From NCBI GenBank assembly GCA_035236585.1, contig CP141132.1:55897880-55961879 (forward strand): 64,000 nucleotides of DNA. Reading direction: 5' to 3'. A program made the translations under genes and the position numbers. This document shows, piece after piece, positions 37,601-50,256 of the stretch (positions are counted from its first letter, which is position 1; each line of letters starts with the position of its first letter). The stretch comes from Warburgia ugandensis. Taxonomy: Eukaryota; Streptophyta; Magnoliopsida; Canellales; Canellaceae. The notes under the pieces were generated by a model that worked only from the letters and a program-made list of their open reading frames with translations, did not search any database and was not told the origin of the DNA.

Positions 37601-39768
37601 ACTCAGAGCCATTATATGTGATAAAGGGACACGATTTTGCAACAAAGTATTTGAAGCACTCATGAAAAATATAACATAACCTGTAAAGTTGCAACATCAC
37701 ATCATCCACAAACAAGTGGATAAGTAGAAGTATCTAATCAGACTATAAAAAAAATATTTTCAAAAGACTATTAATCTAGATCTTAAGGATTGGTCTCTTA
37801 GACTGACTGATGCGCTCTCGGCTTACAAGACTACACATCGAACCCCGATTATTATGTCTCCCTATCATATTGTATACTATAAGGCTTGTCATTTGCCTAT
37901 GGAATTGGAACATAGACCCAACTAGGCAATAAAAACCTTTAATTTCAACATGAATAAAGGAGGCTCACGTAGGAAACTTAGCTCAATGAGTTGGAGGGGA
38001 TTTGTAGGAAGCATATGAGAGTAATAGGATATATAAAGAAAAGATGAAAGTTTTTCATGACAAAAACATAATGAGAAAATCCTTTACTCCATACCAGAAG
38101 GTTCTACTTTACAATTGTAAGCTCCACCTATTTCTAGGCAAGTTTAGATCTCGGTGGACTAATCCATATACAGTTAAATAAGTTTTTTCATATGAGACTG
38201 TCGAGATTGAGGATGGTAGGACTAACCATACTTTTAAAGTGAATGGTCAACATTTAAAGCCTTCCTTAGAATATGAGAATGTAGAAGTTGAATCCACAAC
38301 TCTGGAGGATCTTGTTTATCATGATTGAGTGGATCTGATCCCTTTGTGCCATATTTTATATTTTTGAGTTTAGTGTTCTACATTACCCATATTCATTTTA
38401 GGTCCTACTTTTTAAACATTGGGGTTTTTTAGCTTTCTGTAGCTAGTATTTTTTAGCTTTCTGTAGCTAATTTTCTTAATTTTATAAAAATTTGAAATAA
38501 GTTTAATTTTTTGAAATTTTTAGTTTTTAAGTCAAATCCTACACTATGATGAGAATTGGATTTTCTGAAGTATAATTTAGACAACTTTGACTTATTAATG
38601 GAATTGTACATGATTAATTAATCATTTTACTCATTTCTAAAGTATTCCATAAAAGTCTTAGATCACATATGTACCTACAGTTGCATGTATATAGTCTAAA
38701 TTAATAAGTACTTTATAACTTAGAAATCTTGAAGAAATTTAGTGGTGACTATTAACCAAAGTGAGTTTTAGAGCCATTCATTTTTTTGAGAGGTTATAAA
38801 TGTTCTTAGTTTTTCTCAGCGTGCTTAAAGTAAATTTGATCCCATCAACTTTTAAATTTGGCTAATTACCTGAATTATTAGAATATTACCTTTAAAATTT
38901 TAGAAGTTCATTGAATATGATTGATTATATGAAACTTAGAAAATGATTTAAGCCATCCTTGTTGTTAACATAGAGATATAAAGCCTATCCAAAAATAAAT
39001 TTACCACTAGTTAGCCAATTTGAGCCTTTTATATAAGTATTTTCTTTTCTTACCCAAAATTACCTTTACCCATATTAACCTAGTATAATATATCCATTAC
39101 CTATTTTCTTCAAAAGATAAGTTAGATATGAATGGAGAAATACTTTTTAGTTGCAATAAAAGTAGAAAAGTGAATATTAGAAAAATAAATGTTCTTCAAA
39201 GAGAATCAAAAGTGTTGAAAAGAAAGAAAGAGTATTGAAAAAAAAAAGTTTAAAGAATGCAAAAAGTGGAAAAAGAAATATTCACTTTAGGCAAACAAAG
39301 CAACGAAGAATTGTCAACTTTAGTAGAAAACCTCTACTTATTTTTGAAGAAACTTTGAATAACCTTTATACCATTTCTTTCATAACCCTATCCTAAGCTT
39401 GCGTTTTGTCTCAGTTGAAGACCTATTGATTTAGGAGGAATATAGTGTTGAGGAGGATATGAAAAGATAGGATTTAAAGAGTAATATGTTTAAAAATTTC
39501 AAAGGCAATGACATCTTATCTTTTCTAAAGGGATCAAAAACTAAATTCCTTAGTAACTCCTGTTTCTTCATGAATATATGTGGATAAATTTATTTTTATT
39601 GACTCTACTCACATATTTAAAAGAGAGATAAAATTTGAATCCTTTCATCTAAGAGATTCTATCTTTCAGCGTATGTCAATTAGTGATGATTAAGGTCAAG
39701 ACATATTTCAGATGGAGTTTAAAAGTTAGAAGTGCACCTAGAAATAAGGATTATTGTATATGTAGATT

Positions 39769-39769
<1 letters not shown>

Positions 39770-39863
<94 letters not shown>
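39770..39863. repeat. (CA)n microsatellite in LTR
   Basis: About 94 bp of CA at the U3 position, where sister LTRs have short or medium CA tracts. Confidence 0.95.
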
Positions 39864-39865
<2 letters not shown>

Positions 39866-40482
39866 ATGAGAATGAGTTCAAATGGAATGTATTTAGCATA
39901 TGAGTAAGGTTTTGAACTTTTCATTCAGTTTTATTAGTATGCTAAAGTTGATAAATTTATTGAAGATAATTCTCTAAGAAAAAGTGGGAGTTGAATTGGA
40001 AATAATTTTTAGAATTTTGAGATTGGTTTTTTGCATATTTTACTTGGGACTAGCAAAATACTGGTTGGGGGTGTGTTAAGTGTTCAATTTTGGCCAAAAT
40101 ACTGTTAATCTAGCATCAAATTGGATCATCTCATCGATAAAATTTGAAAATTTACCTAAAATTTTATATTTCAGCTCCAATTGATCATCTAATTATTGAT
40201 TTGCAAAATATAACGATCAGATGATCATCAGAGCTAATCAGATGTATAACATATAGTTTAGATGATTTTAATTTAGTCCTATGTTTTGCCAATGAACCAA
40301 ATTGGAATTGGATGGTTTAGATTAAATTAAATGGACTAGATCAAGAAGGAGGAAATTACTTGGAAAAGAAGAAATTGAAGACAATTAGGACTCTAATTTG
40401 CAAAATTTGAATAAGGGAGAGGAAGAATTGGAATAAAAAACAATAAATCTATAAAAAGAAGAGGGTGCATGGTTGAAGAGAG

Positions 40483-40490
<8 letters not shown>

Positions 40491-40543
<53 letters not shown>
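40491..40543. repeat. (CT)n microsatellite in LTR
   Basis: Directly downstream of the LTR TATA, the same relative place as at 7231, 8525 and 48499. Confidence 0.95.
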
Positions 40544-40544
<1 letters not shown>

Positions 40545-41351
40545 TTTTCTCCTCTATTCACAATTTATTTTTCCTTCAAATTATTTACAAAAATCTCCTA
40601 AAGTTTATTTTTTTTACAATTTAACATTCATTCACTCAAAACCTAACTTGGGTTTCATCCAAAATCCCCTATTTCCCCTCTCCTATCATCATCTTCCTTT
40701 TTTTCTTCCTTCTTCTCTACATTTTCTCCTTCTCTTGGGTAAAACCAGAAATTCATCCAAAATTCCAAATTTTCCCATGCCCTTCTTCCTTAATTCCAAC
40801 TGTGTCTCCTATTTTGTCTTATTCTTATCCCAATTTTTTGTTGTCCAAGTTTTACTCTATTCACAGTTAACCTAGGAACTAAATAATCCAATCCCTATTT
40901 GATTTAAGCCTAACCAAATAAATGATTCAGCTTAAACTAATAGGATAATTTTAATTCCTAATCTTTCTTTCATCAAAGTTCAAATCAATTCTTTTACCTC
41001 ATTTTAAGGATAATTCCTAGCTAATTTGTTAGTCTTGATCTTCAATTATAAATCCAAAAATATGATCTAAGCCATTTGAAAACTAAAATCTTTCCTTAAT
41101 CTAGATCATCAAAATTTTGGGGAATCTAAACAATCTAATCGTTGAATCTTCAGTTAGGGATATGAGTGAGAGATTAATGAAGGCTGAGCAACTTTGAGTT
41201 TCTTGTTATTTAAATTATGTTATTATTTTTATTTTTAAATAATTAAATTTTATTTAAAATCCATCTTTTTAAGTTGAGTTCCCGTGGGATCGACCTGTAC
41301 TTGCATAAGTTGTACTACAATTGCCCGTGCACTTGGAGAAAACAATAAATA

Positions 41352-44300
41352 CCTAATTTTTTATATGAGAAATCCGTTGGATTCATCTCAATGATGTAGA
41401 CCCCATATTTCAACAAAATTGAGTATCTGAACATATCTTAGACATAATCTAAGGATGGAGACTTTATATGACTTAGATCAAACAAATCAGAGGCAATCAG
41501 ATCCAATCAGACACATCAAACACTACATCAAACCGAAATTTAAGTAATTAGAGGTAGTATTACTATCAAATTTTATTTAAATCAATTTTATTTTATTTTA
41601 TTTAAATAATAGAAATTATAAAAAACATAGAAAAATATGCATGATTAGGATGGATCAAACTTTAAAATGAGTAATTAGGCTATTTAAATTATTAATTGGA
41701 CTAATCTAATGGTTAACTTATTTTAATAACTTTAGATTATTAAATTTGGATGTTAGGTTGATTTAAAACTATTGATTTGACTGATTAGAATTTAATTTGA
41801 CCATTAGATCAATAGATCAAACATTGAAATATAAAATAAACTATCTGTAAGTTAGAGATCAATAAGAATTGAGGACAATTAGATTGTTGGGACTGTTGAT
41901 ATTTAATCAACTGCTAGGATTTGATAATATGAGAAAAATAAAGAGAAATTTATGGCCAATGATAAGTACAGACAAAATCATTTTAATAGATTATGATCAA
42001 AGACCAAATAAATAGAAAATGAGAGTTATGGAAAAGAAAAATAACACTATACTTTACAAATGTATTGACAAATACACCTTATTAGTACGGATTAAGCATA
42101 TTGTGTATATTGAAAAATTGGAACCTCGCATTCAAGGTAGATGGAACCTTAATAGGCAAATTTTCTAAATTGTATTATCTTTTGATAAATCATAATATGA
42201 TTTGATATTAGGATAAAATTTTAATTGCATGAGTATTTATAAAATGCAATGATTATGTGTTATTATACATGCAGTATTTATGATATGATTTATGAAATGA
42301 AAATGCTATAGTATGGCATCTAAGCAATTGTTATATTATGTTGTTTATTCTATGAATGAAAATGCACATAATTTGTTTTAAAAGCATGGTTTGAAAATAT
42401 ATTGCTTGTTTTATCTCCACGTTATTTGATTTGAAAGCTGGGAAGGATTGATTTTGGCACGGGATACCAATTATGTATACGATATAGTATTTCTATAGAT
42501 TTACATGGGTAGGTAGATAACCTGATGATTTTATTATATTCATGCATGGAGGCAAGATGAATTTGTTTTATATAGGTGTGGGCCTAATGGATACTGTGCT
42601 ATGAAAGTAGTAGGGTTTAGCCACCCACTCTCAAAAGCTTATGTTATAGACACACAATTTATAGCAAGGCAAAAAGTCAAGTGGTGGCAACTATGGGAAA
42701 GCCCCACTCTATGATGGTCTGTCTCTCCATAAGGACATGACTATGTATTATTTACAATTGGTGTAAGTGGGACATGGTTGTGGGTCCTAGCATGCAGGAT
42801 GTGCATTGCAGCATAGTAGTCTATGATTTTAGCATAGTGCTACGAGCATAAATGAGTGATAGCATGTGTGCTTATTGTTATTCTTTTTTTGACCTAGTAC
42901 TACGAGCACAACTCAGGGACAATGCATGTGACTATATTGCATGATGATAAGCCTAGTATGAGTACTCATGACTATTATATGGGCCTAGTGGTGATTGGAT
43001 ATATGTGGGCCTTGTATAGTTGGGGAATGACCACCAATGATTATATATTACTATTTTATGAGTTTGATGTTATTTAATTTCTATTTTATTCAGAATGTTT
43101 ATTCTAGATTTTAATTGTGATTTACACATGAGATTGCATCCCTGGACTTATTTATGATATTTATATCTATTTAGAATATTTATTCTAGATTCTAATTGCG
43201 ATTTGTATACGATATTGCATCATTGGACTTATTCATGATATTTACATGAAATGTTTTGAAAATTTGATATTCTATAGTTTGAGATTGTCTAAATTCAATC
43301 ATGCAAATTATTGATGCATAATGTTTTGATATATTGAAATGATTATTAAATTGTGAAAAGATTATTTCTTTGAGTTTTTATATGCATCTTATTCTCCTAC
43401 CAAGCATAGCTTCTTGAGGTATTGTAAATGTTTGAGTATTTACAATATCTCATATTCAGATAGACACAAGCAAAGGAAAATCGAGCTAGTAGTTGATTGA
43501 CGATTTATTTGTATTTGAGGATATGTGTATATTTGAATTATAAGATATGGTTCCAATAACAACATTTGGATTATGTATGTTTATTTAGACTTTTGTTGTA
43601 ATAATACAAGGACTGTGGCTATTGACTGGATTGATCTTAAAGAAATAAACTTATTTAAAAATGATTTACTTAAAAAGAAAAATTATTTTGAGTTTTTAAA
43701 ATTTAAAAATAGATTAAATTGAAATAAGGATTTAAAGGATGACACTTGGGTTTTGAAAAATATTTCAAAGAAAACATTTTTCTGCTATTTGTTTTGTTAA
43801 TATTTTTCCAAACTTGGGGTCCCATATTTAGAAAAGAAATGTGAAAAAGTATTGTAAAAACTTAGGTCATCATAGGTAGTATCATAACGGGTTCATGCCC
43901 TCATAGCTAATCCCAAAAATCTAAATTTGAGGTAACAATCCAAAGTGAATGTTAAAAATAACGTAGTCAAATGGTTACCTCATATATAGATGTTAAATTG
44001 TGAATAGATACCACCAAGTGGTGTATGAGTTAGTATCTCTATGTGAAGATATTATCAAGTAATTGAAGATTTATTTACATAATTAATCTCCTGAGAGTTC
44101 AAGTTCTAATTTAGTTAATGCATATGAAGCTTTGAAAAAGAATGACAATTATAATATAATTTTAGTTTGAGAATCATCATGAAACATGAGATGGTCATAA
44201 TAAAGGAATATTGTGGAAGTTGGAAAATTTCAATATTAGTTGAACATATAGAGAATACTTACCTACTGATAGTTTTGAGGTATTATGAAGAACTAGTAGC

Positions 44301-45960
44301 AACATTTTAACATATGAAAAGTTTAATGTTGATATAGAAGAAATGTTTGATATATGCAAGTAATTTGATTTAAGATCATGAATTTAGACATAATCATAGG
44401 CAAGTTCTTAAAGAAAAGAACTAGAACATGATATTAAGGAGATTGACAATCTTGATTTATGATAGTTCCATGAGTATGAAGACATTAGAGAGTTGAATAC
44501 CAACTTTGGTGAAGTATATAAAATCTTACTGAACATAATTGCCTTATTTGCAATGATAGTATGAGAAAAATCAAAATGTGCAGAGAATGATCATATCATG
44601 ATATACAAGAAAATTGAAAGACTAAATGTGAGATTGTATAATTTTGAATATAGATTTAGTTGAATGATTTAGATATTCATATCATGATATACAAAAGAAA
44701 ATTTAGAGTTTATGTTATTGGAAAAATTAGTTATTAGATATGATTAAATTTATGAAGTTTTGGTTATGTCTATATGACATGAAATTTGAAAAAGTTCATT
44801 TAAAGTGAACAATCCTTTCCATAATTATTAGGAAAGATGATATTAATATTTGATGAGAGTTGATCTTAAAAATTTAACAATAATTTAATTGTGAGAGTGA
44901 TGGAAATTTAGAATTGAAATGACTACAAAATAAAGTGTGCCCAATGAGTCAACACCATTCAACATATTGACAATGGAACAAAAGTTACAAGCATTTGGAG
45001 ATTATGCTGGAAGGTACTTCTAATAGTTTGTTGATTTTAAGAAACTTGAAGATGATGACTTAGTTATACAAGATTGCTTTCATGACTAGAAGAATTGGAT
45101 GCCATTTTAGAAAGACTTGAGGAGACAAAGGTATAAGAAAATGATTGAAACAAGCTAAGAGACAATTTAGCGAGGATCGCCAATGAATAAAATTGTATGT
45201 TAAAGATGAAAGCTTATAATTAATTTCTGGCAATTGAATAAACTATTGAGAAATGAGATGCATAAGACTTAGTGTTTTGCCATGATGTGGTATTAACATA
45301 GAAATACCTCCAGTATTAAAAATTTCCATTAAGAAAAGAGGAATGGATATTGACTAAATCTTCCTTAATCATCTTGAACTTTGATGGAAACTTAAGGATG
45401 GATTGTTTATTACACTAGGCAACAAATGATTACCATAAGATTATTTTTTATATGCTAAAAGAAATATAGATCTCTTTTTAAAAGAGATAGGTTTTAAACA
45501 AGTATGTGTCATTTATTTTGAAAACAACTAGACATAATACACAAAGGAGTCATACCATTTGGCTAAAGATAAGATAAATTGTTAGAGAATGGTAAATCCA
45601 TCCAATATGAAATGTTAGTAGTCTATTGTAATTCCCCAAGATCTACTTGGACTATTGCATTAAAAATGAGATAGATGTCACTATTGAGTTTATGCCTGAT
45701 AAAGTTCTATCTCCAAAGTGTTACACTAAGTTACTCTAATGGAATTGTTGAAAAATTAATTGTAACAACTATTAGATAAAGTAAATATTAGATATTTTGT
45801 GTTTTTATGAATTGTATTGGTCTTCTTCATGAAAAAAAATAAAAATGAATTGCTGAGATTTGTTCATGACTATTGAATTCATGAGAAATCATAGTGAACA
45901 ATAAGTATTCTCTAGAAGGAAGCAATCAAAGGTGATTGAAATGATCCATGCAAAAAGTCA
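41352..45960 (+). mobile_element. Chromovirus-type Ty3/gypsy fossil: 5' LTR end, primer site, decayed pol
   Basis: An LTR-like region ends near 43874 in 'ggtcatcata', the counterpart of the GGGTCGTCA end of the solo LTR at 55122. Immediately after comes ggtagtatcataac (43875-43888), a decayed form of the GGTATCAGAGC initiator-Met primer site used by chromoviruses. The following 2 kb is heavily decayed. At about 45390-45620, DNA-level similarity to the gypsy RT region (the blocks normally reading YRQLN-VTIKN and MPFG) can be followed. The left LTR border and a 3' LTR could not be located. Many breaks; very old. Confidence 0.5.
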
Positions 45961-46680
45961 TGCATTTCCATGAGCATGGGAGCCATACGTGTGGTTTCCT
46001 AGAAGAAATCCAAGCTACTCAAGCCTTTAAACCAAGCATTGAAGCCACTTAAGCCACCAAGGAATGAGCCATCAAAGTGAGCCATCATACCATGAATGTA
46101 TTCCATATGGAGTCAAACGATATGGAGTATCAATTCAAGAATTTTCCTATGTTAAAAGTGTGATTGTTAAGGGATATTGAGAGAGAATTGTAAAGATAAG
46201 ATGATCATGCATTAAGGGACCCATTAAGAAAGAAAACTCCACCTTCTCAATCTATTTCCTAACTCTAATCCACCCTTCACCCTAGGGTTTCACAATTTAA
46301 ACTTAATGAGGGAGGCACCTCCTAAAAAAAGTCATGCCTTTTCCTTGTGGAAGTGCTTCACCTATATGGTTTCCTAAGATGGAAACCCTAAAGTCCAAGT
46401 ACATTCCAACATGTAAAAAACCCTAGGTTTTCTTCAAAATTTTCCATCTTTATTTTCTTTCCTATTCCCCCACTCTTCTCACCATCCAAAACCACCTTAA
46501 GAGGGGGTTTGGAATTCCATGCCACCTTCTTAGGAAGGTGCCTCTTCCATTCTAATCTAGGAAACCAGCCAGCCATCCATCTCTTTCTTACATCATCATC
46601 TAAATCTCATTCCTTATTGCAAACCCTAGATCTAGATCTACTTTCCTCATTGATTCAACCCTTTCCTAAATTAGAAACCT

Positions 46681-46756
<76 letters not shown>

Positions 46757-47620
46757 ATGGTTCCCACATTTTTACCTAAGTAAGGGTTGGGGGAGACAAC
46801 CTTGAAACTACACCCTATTCCTTTTGTGATCTTTGGAATTGGACCTTGGCATTATTTTTAGAATTTATCCATTTGGATTTCTTACTTAAATTATTTTGTT
46901 ATTTGTTCTCCAATTCTAGGTTAGTGATTGAGTTTCCTTGCTTTGATTTCATTGTGTTTAGCTTGTGTTGTTTGCTCTCTATTTGCACACATCTTTTTTT
47001 ATTTATTATCTTTCTTGCTCTCTCTTCTTCAATCCATTCCACTAGGGTTTCTTTGTTATTCAATCAAGATCTAAGTTAACTCTTCCCTAGTAGTGACAGC
47101 CAAGAGAATAGATGGCTTAAAGACTTGGATTCACCTCTTGGATTCCACATTTTCTACCTTGTTTTCATCCTAGTTTAGGTCCGTTTTCCCTACTTCAGTT
47201 CATCATCTTAGCCATTTCTTTCTAAGTTTTATTTACATGTTAGCTTACTTTAGTTTTTGATCATTGAATTGTGTATTTATTGTTGTTTAGGTTAGGAATT
47301 AAGCTATAGTTTTTTGTGCAATTTCTAGAATTTTATACCTGTTTTATGCACAAAATTTTGTTGTAATTAGGTGATGATTCAATAAAGTTTATTAAGGATT
47401 CTTGTTATTGAATGTTTCCATTATCAAATTACTTTAGATATGGGTTGTTATATTGCATAAAATTTGTTGTGTTAATTACTTTATTATGCTTGATTTGGTT
47501 AATGCTCTTATCTATTTTAAATTTGGAAAATTTTCTCCTTAACTTTGGTCTTTTATTTCCAGCTATCTAAATATCTTATTTGCTTAAATGCTTAGGGATC
47601 CATTTAGTTTTTTACATTGT
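45961..47620. other. Unassigned repeat-like sequence
   Basis: Contains a (CA)n tract at 46684-46755. The pyrimidine-rich sequence with 'ccctagggtttcac' and 'aaaccctaggttttc' motifs resembles plant LTR leaders, but no family, border or gene was recognised. Confidence 0.35.
46684..46755. repeat. (CA)36 microsatellite
   Basis: Uninterrupted CA run of about 72 bp. Confidence 0.95.
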
Positions 47621-48492
47621 TGTTAAGTGTTCAATTTTGGTCAAGATACCCCTAATTTAGTATTTGATTAGAGCATCTAGACCATTAATTTTAAGATTTT
47701 ACATCAAATATTTCATTTTAGCTTTAATTAACCATCCAACCGTTGAATTTTAAAATTTAGTGGTTAGATGACTATTAAAGCTGATGAATGATTTAGATTG
47801 CGCTAATTGGGTCCTGTGCATTGCAGATTGGTCAACTCAAGCGTGGACGCTCCAGATCGAATCAAGGATACAAGATGGAGATCAGATGAAGTTTCATGGA
47901 AAAAAGTGGATTTTGAAGAGTCCTAAGACAGAACAAAGTTTAAGACTTGCAGAGTTCTAGCAAGTCTAAACTTCTAGTGGACACCACTCTCTCTCATCTC
48001 TCCTATTTCTCTTCAATCTCCCTTTCCCTCTCTTTCACGTCTCTATCTCTCACTCTCCTTTTTATACCTCTTCCCCTCTCTCTTCAAGGACGGGTTTTTC
48101 CCTCCTCTGGGGGCTGGCTGGCTCACCTTTTCCACCTCCTCCCCTCTCTCTTGTTTCCCTATTCTCTCTCTCTTTTCTCTTGCTCTCTGAATTTCTCTAC
48201 CTCCTTTCTTTTCCCCTTCTCTCATTCCCCCCTCTCATGATCCCTCACTTCTCCACTCCCTTCTTTCAGTTCACCACAAAGCAGTTGCCAACCGGCGACT
48301 GGATCACCGCACTCGAGCACCCCCACCTACTTCTCCTCTTTCAATTCCTCTTTTCCTCCTTGTTGCTCACGTACCCCATCTACTATGCTTCTCGCTCTAG
48401 CTGCACCAGTCCAGTACTATCAACATTCTCAATCTATCAGATATCTCTTCTCTTGGCCGGCCATAGGTGCGTGACACACCAAGCCGGCCAAC

Positions 48493-48498
<6 letters not shown>

Positions 48499-48564
<66 letters not shown>
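48499..48564. repeat. (TC)n microsatellite in LTR
   Basis: Same LTR position as in the other copies. Overlapping Ser-Leu or Arg-Glu frames are artefacts. Confidence 0.95.
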
Positions 48565-48570
<6 letters not shown>

Positions 48571-49234
48571 ACTTTATCTTTGTCTGCCCATCTTTCCCAC
48601 TGCCAGATGACGCCCACTTCCCCCAGCACAGAACTAGTCCACCGGAGGTGTCTTTCTCTGCTCCGGGTTTCCCATCTCCGGCATCATCGTGCCAGCCCCT
48701 GAACCAGACGACGCCCAGAAGAGGCGTCGTTTTTTTTCACCGAGATCACAGACCCATCCGGACCGTCTTGGGGAAGAAAACCTAGAACGGAATTTTCCCC
48801 AGATCCTTCTTCTTCCTCCTTTCTTCTCTGACCAATTTCTCTCCCTCTGCTTCTTCTCTTCACCGGTGATTTGTGTGCACAGGGTCGTCCACACAACCAG
48901 ATCCTCTTTCTTCTCTTCAGCGGACGCCTTGGGAGAGAAAACCCGAGTTGGGTTTTCTCCCCACCTTTTTCCTCTCCCTCCTTCTCCTCCTTCCTCGATT
49001 CTTCTTCCTCTTCCTTTCTTCCCCCCTTCTCTAGTTCCCACCGTGTTTTCCTGGTTTTTTCATGAAAAACCAGAACCCTGATGAAATTATGAATCTGCCC
49101 TGGCAGATCTCAGAAATCCCATCTGTGTCCCTAGAGTAATTCCAAGTATATCCCCTGTTTAATTCCAACTGAGTCCCCAGTTTAATTCCAACTGTGTCCC
49201 TGTGCTATTCTGGTTTTACCTTATCTTCATTCTG

Positions 49235-49345
49235 ACTATCCAGGGACAGTGCTATTCAGGGACAGTGCAATCCATGACAGACTATTCAGGGATAGTGCTA
49301 TTCAGGGACAGTGCAATTCAAGGACAATGCAATCCAAGGACAAGC
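49235..49345 (+). repeat. Short tandem motif array in LTR U5
   Basis: Five to six degenerate units around 'attcagggacagtgc' with 14-34 bp spacing. Not seen in the sister LTRs. Confidence 0.6.
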
Positions 49346-49739
49346 TTATCCAGGACGCCTTTTAGTTTTATTTTCTGTTTTCCTTGGAATAAATAATTGT
49401 GAACATTGAAACAATTGAATAAATATGGATTTTAGTTTATTTCTAGTATATTCTTTGTTTTTATTCTTTTAGTTGAATTTTATTTAAAACTCCATCATTT
49501 TAAATCAAGTCCTCGTGGGATCGACCTGTACTTGCATAAGCTACACTACAATAGCCCGTGCACTTGCGGTTAAACAATCAACAATTGTTTATCAGATGCA
49601 CAGCTTAGGTTGCATATTAGCTTTCTTTGGAATCAGCAAAATTCTCCATCTTTGGACCCATGAACCATGTGCACAATCCATGGATCATGCACATGGTACT
49701 TGAGTACTTTTCCTTTGAAACTTGTCTATTTTAGTTGTT

Positions 49740-50058
49740 GAATCTAGTTTTAGCAGTTGTTAATTAATTGTTAGCATCTTAATTTAGGATTAGAAAGTTT
49801 CCTTTTTAATTTTTAGAAAGTTTCTTGTTTAAGAAAGTGTTAAATTAGGAAAGCTTCCCTTTTAGTAGTTTCCTTAAGTTAGTTGCTTAGTTTAATTCAT
49901 GCTTATTTTGCATTAGTTTCTTTTGTTAATTGCAATTTAGTTAAATAAGTTTATATTTAATTGTTTAGCTTTGTTTTTAGAAAGTTTCTTTTAGTCATAG
50001 TTTCTAAATTCATCCATATCTCCATTCTTGTTGACTTTAAATTCCTAGTCTAATGATC

Positions 50059-50134
<76 letters not shown>

Positions 50135-50256
50135 ATGAAGTTAAATGATTTAAATCAGAGCCAATCTATTGATAATCCATGAGATTCCTTGTGGAATTGA
50201 CCTCTTGCGTGCTAATCGTACTTTGATTCACGTGCTTGCTAGTAATGTTAAAGCTA
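49740..50256 (+). mobile_element. 3' end of another gypsy-type LTR
   Basis: The sequence after a (CT)36 tract (50061-50132) ends 'gattccttgtggaattgacc...attcacgtgcttgc', the same U5 signature as Athila LTRs but with a different body (repeated 'agaaagtttc'). It is followed by unassigned AT-rich DNA to about 50830. Fragment only. Confidence 0.45.
50061..50132. repeat. (CT)36 microsatellite
   Basis: Uninterrupted CT run inside the LTR fragment. Confidence 0.95.

Larger units (their letters stand above)
31075..41351 (+). mobile_element. Athila-type Ty3/gypsy retrotransposon fossil, near full length
   Basis: Parts in order: the last 0.5 kb of a 5' LTR (31075-31585); a primer-binding site at 31591-31610 resembling the tRNA-Asp site used by Athila/Tat elements; a leader (to about 32800); a gag region ('LLPKFHGL', 'ESPYLHLKEFDDV'; about 32800-34650); protease/RT/RNase H (about 34650-36960, with 'MPFGLCNA' at 36091); integrase (about 37180-38340); a pre-LTR tract; and a 3' LTR (38547-41351, 2.8 kb). 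There is no env-like frame between integrase and the 3' LTR. The coding parts are broken in many places. LTR remnants differ at roughly one base in eight over the 220 bp compared, implying an age of several million years or more. The 5' LTR is mostly missing. Confidence 0.88.
38547..41351 (+). repeat. 3' LTR of the Athila fossil (window reference copy)
   Basis: Starts TGATGAGAATTGG after 'aatcctacacta'. It contains a (CA)n tract at 39770-39863, TATA CTATAAAAAG at 40449-40458 and a (CT)n tract at 40491-40543. It ends just after the U5 signature (gggatcgacctgtacttgc at 41288, cccgtgcacttgg at 41324). Other LTR pieces in the window were aligned to this copy. Confidence 0.85.
47621..49583 (+). 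mobile_element. Athila-type LTR fragment
   Basis: Matches the reference LTR from the 'gttaagtgttcaattttgg' position onward, including 'ccatccaaccgttgaatt', the pyrimidine-rich transcribed part with (TC)n at 48499-48564, and the U5 signature (49508-49570). It ends aaacaatcaaca at 49583. The first 1.5 kb of the LTR is missing and no primer site follows, so it is a 5'-truncated 3' or solo LTR. Near its end, 'attcagggacagtgc' is repeated several times (49233-49345). Confidence 0.75.

Noticed and set aside
39683-39907. His/Thr-repeat frame
   Set aside because: Translation of the (CA)n tract.
47947-49081. Several frames up to 201 codons
   Set aside because: They overlap each other on both strands within an Athila LTR and its CT tract; no conserved protein features.
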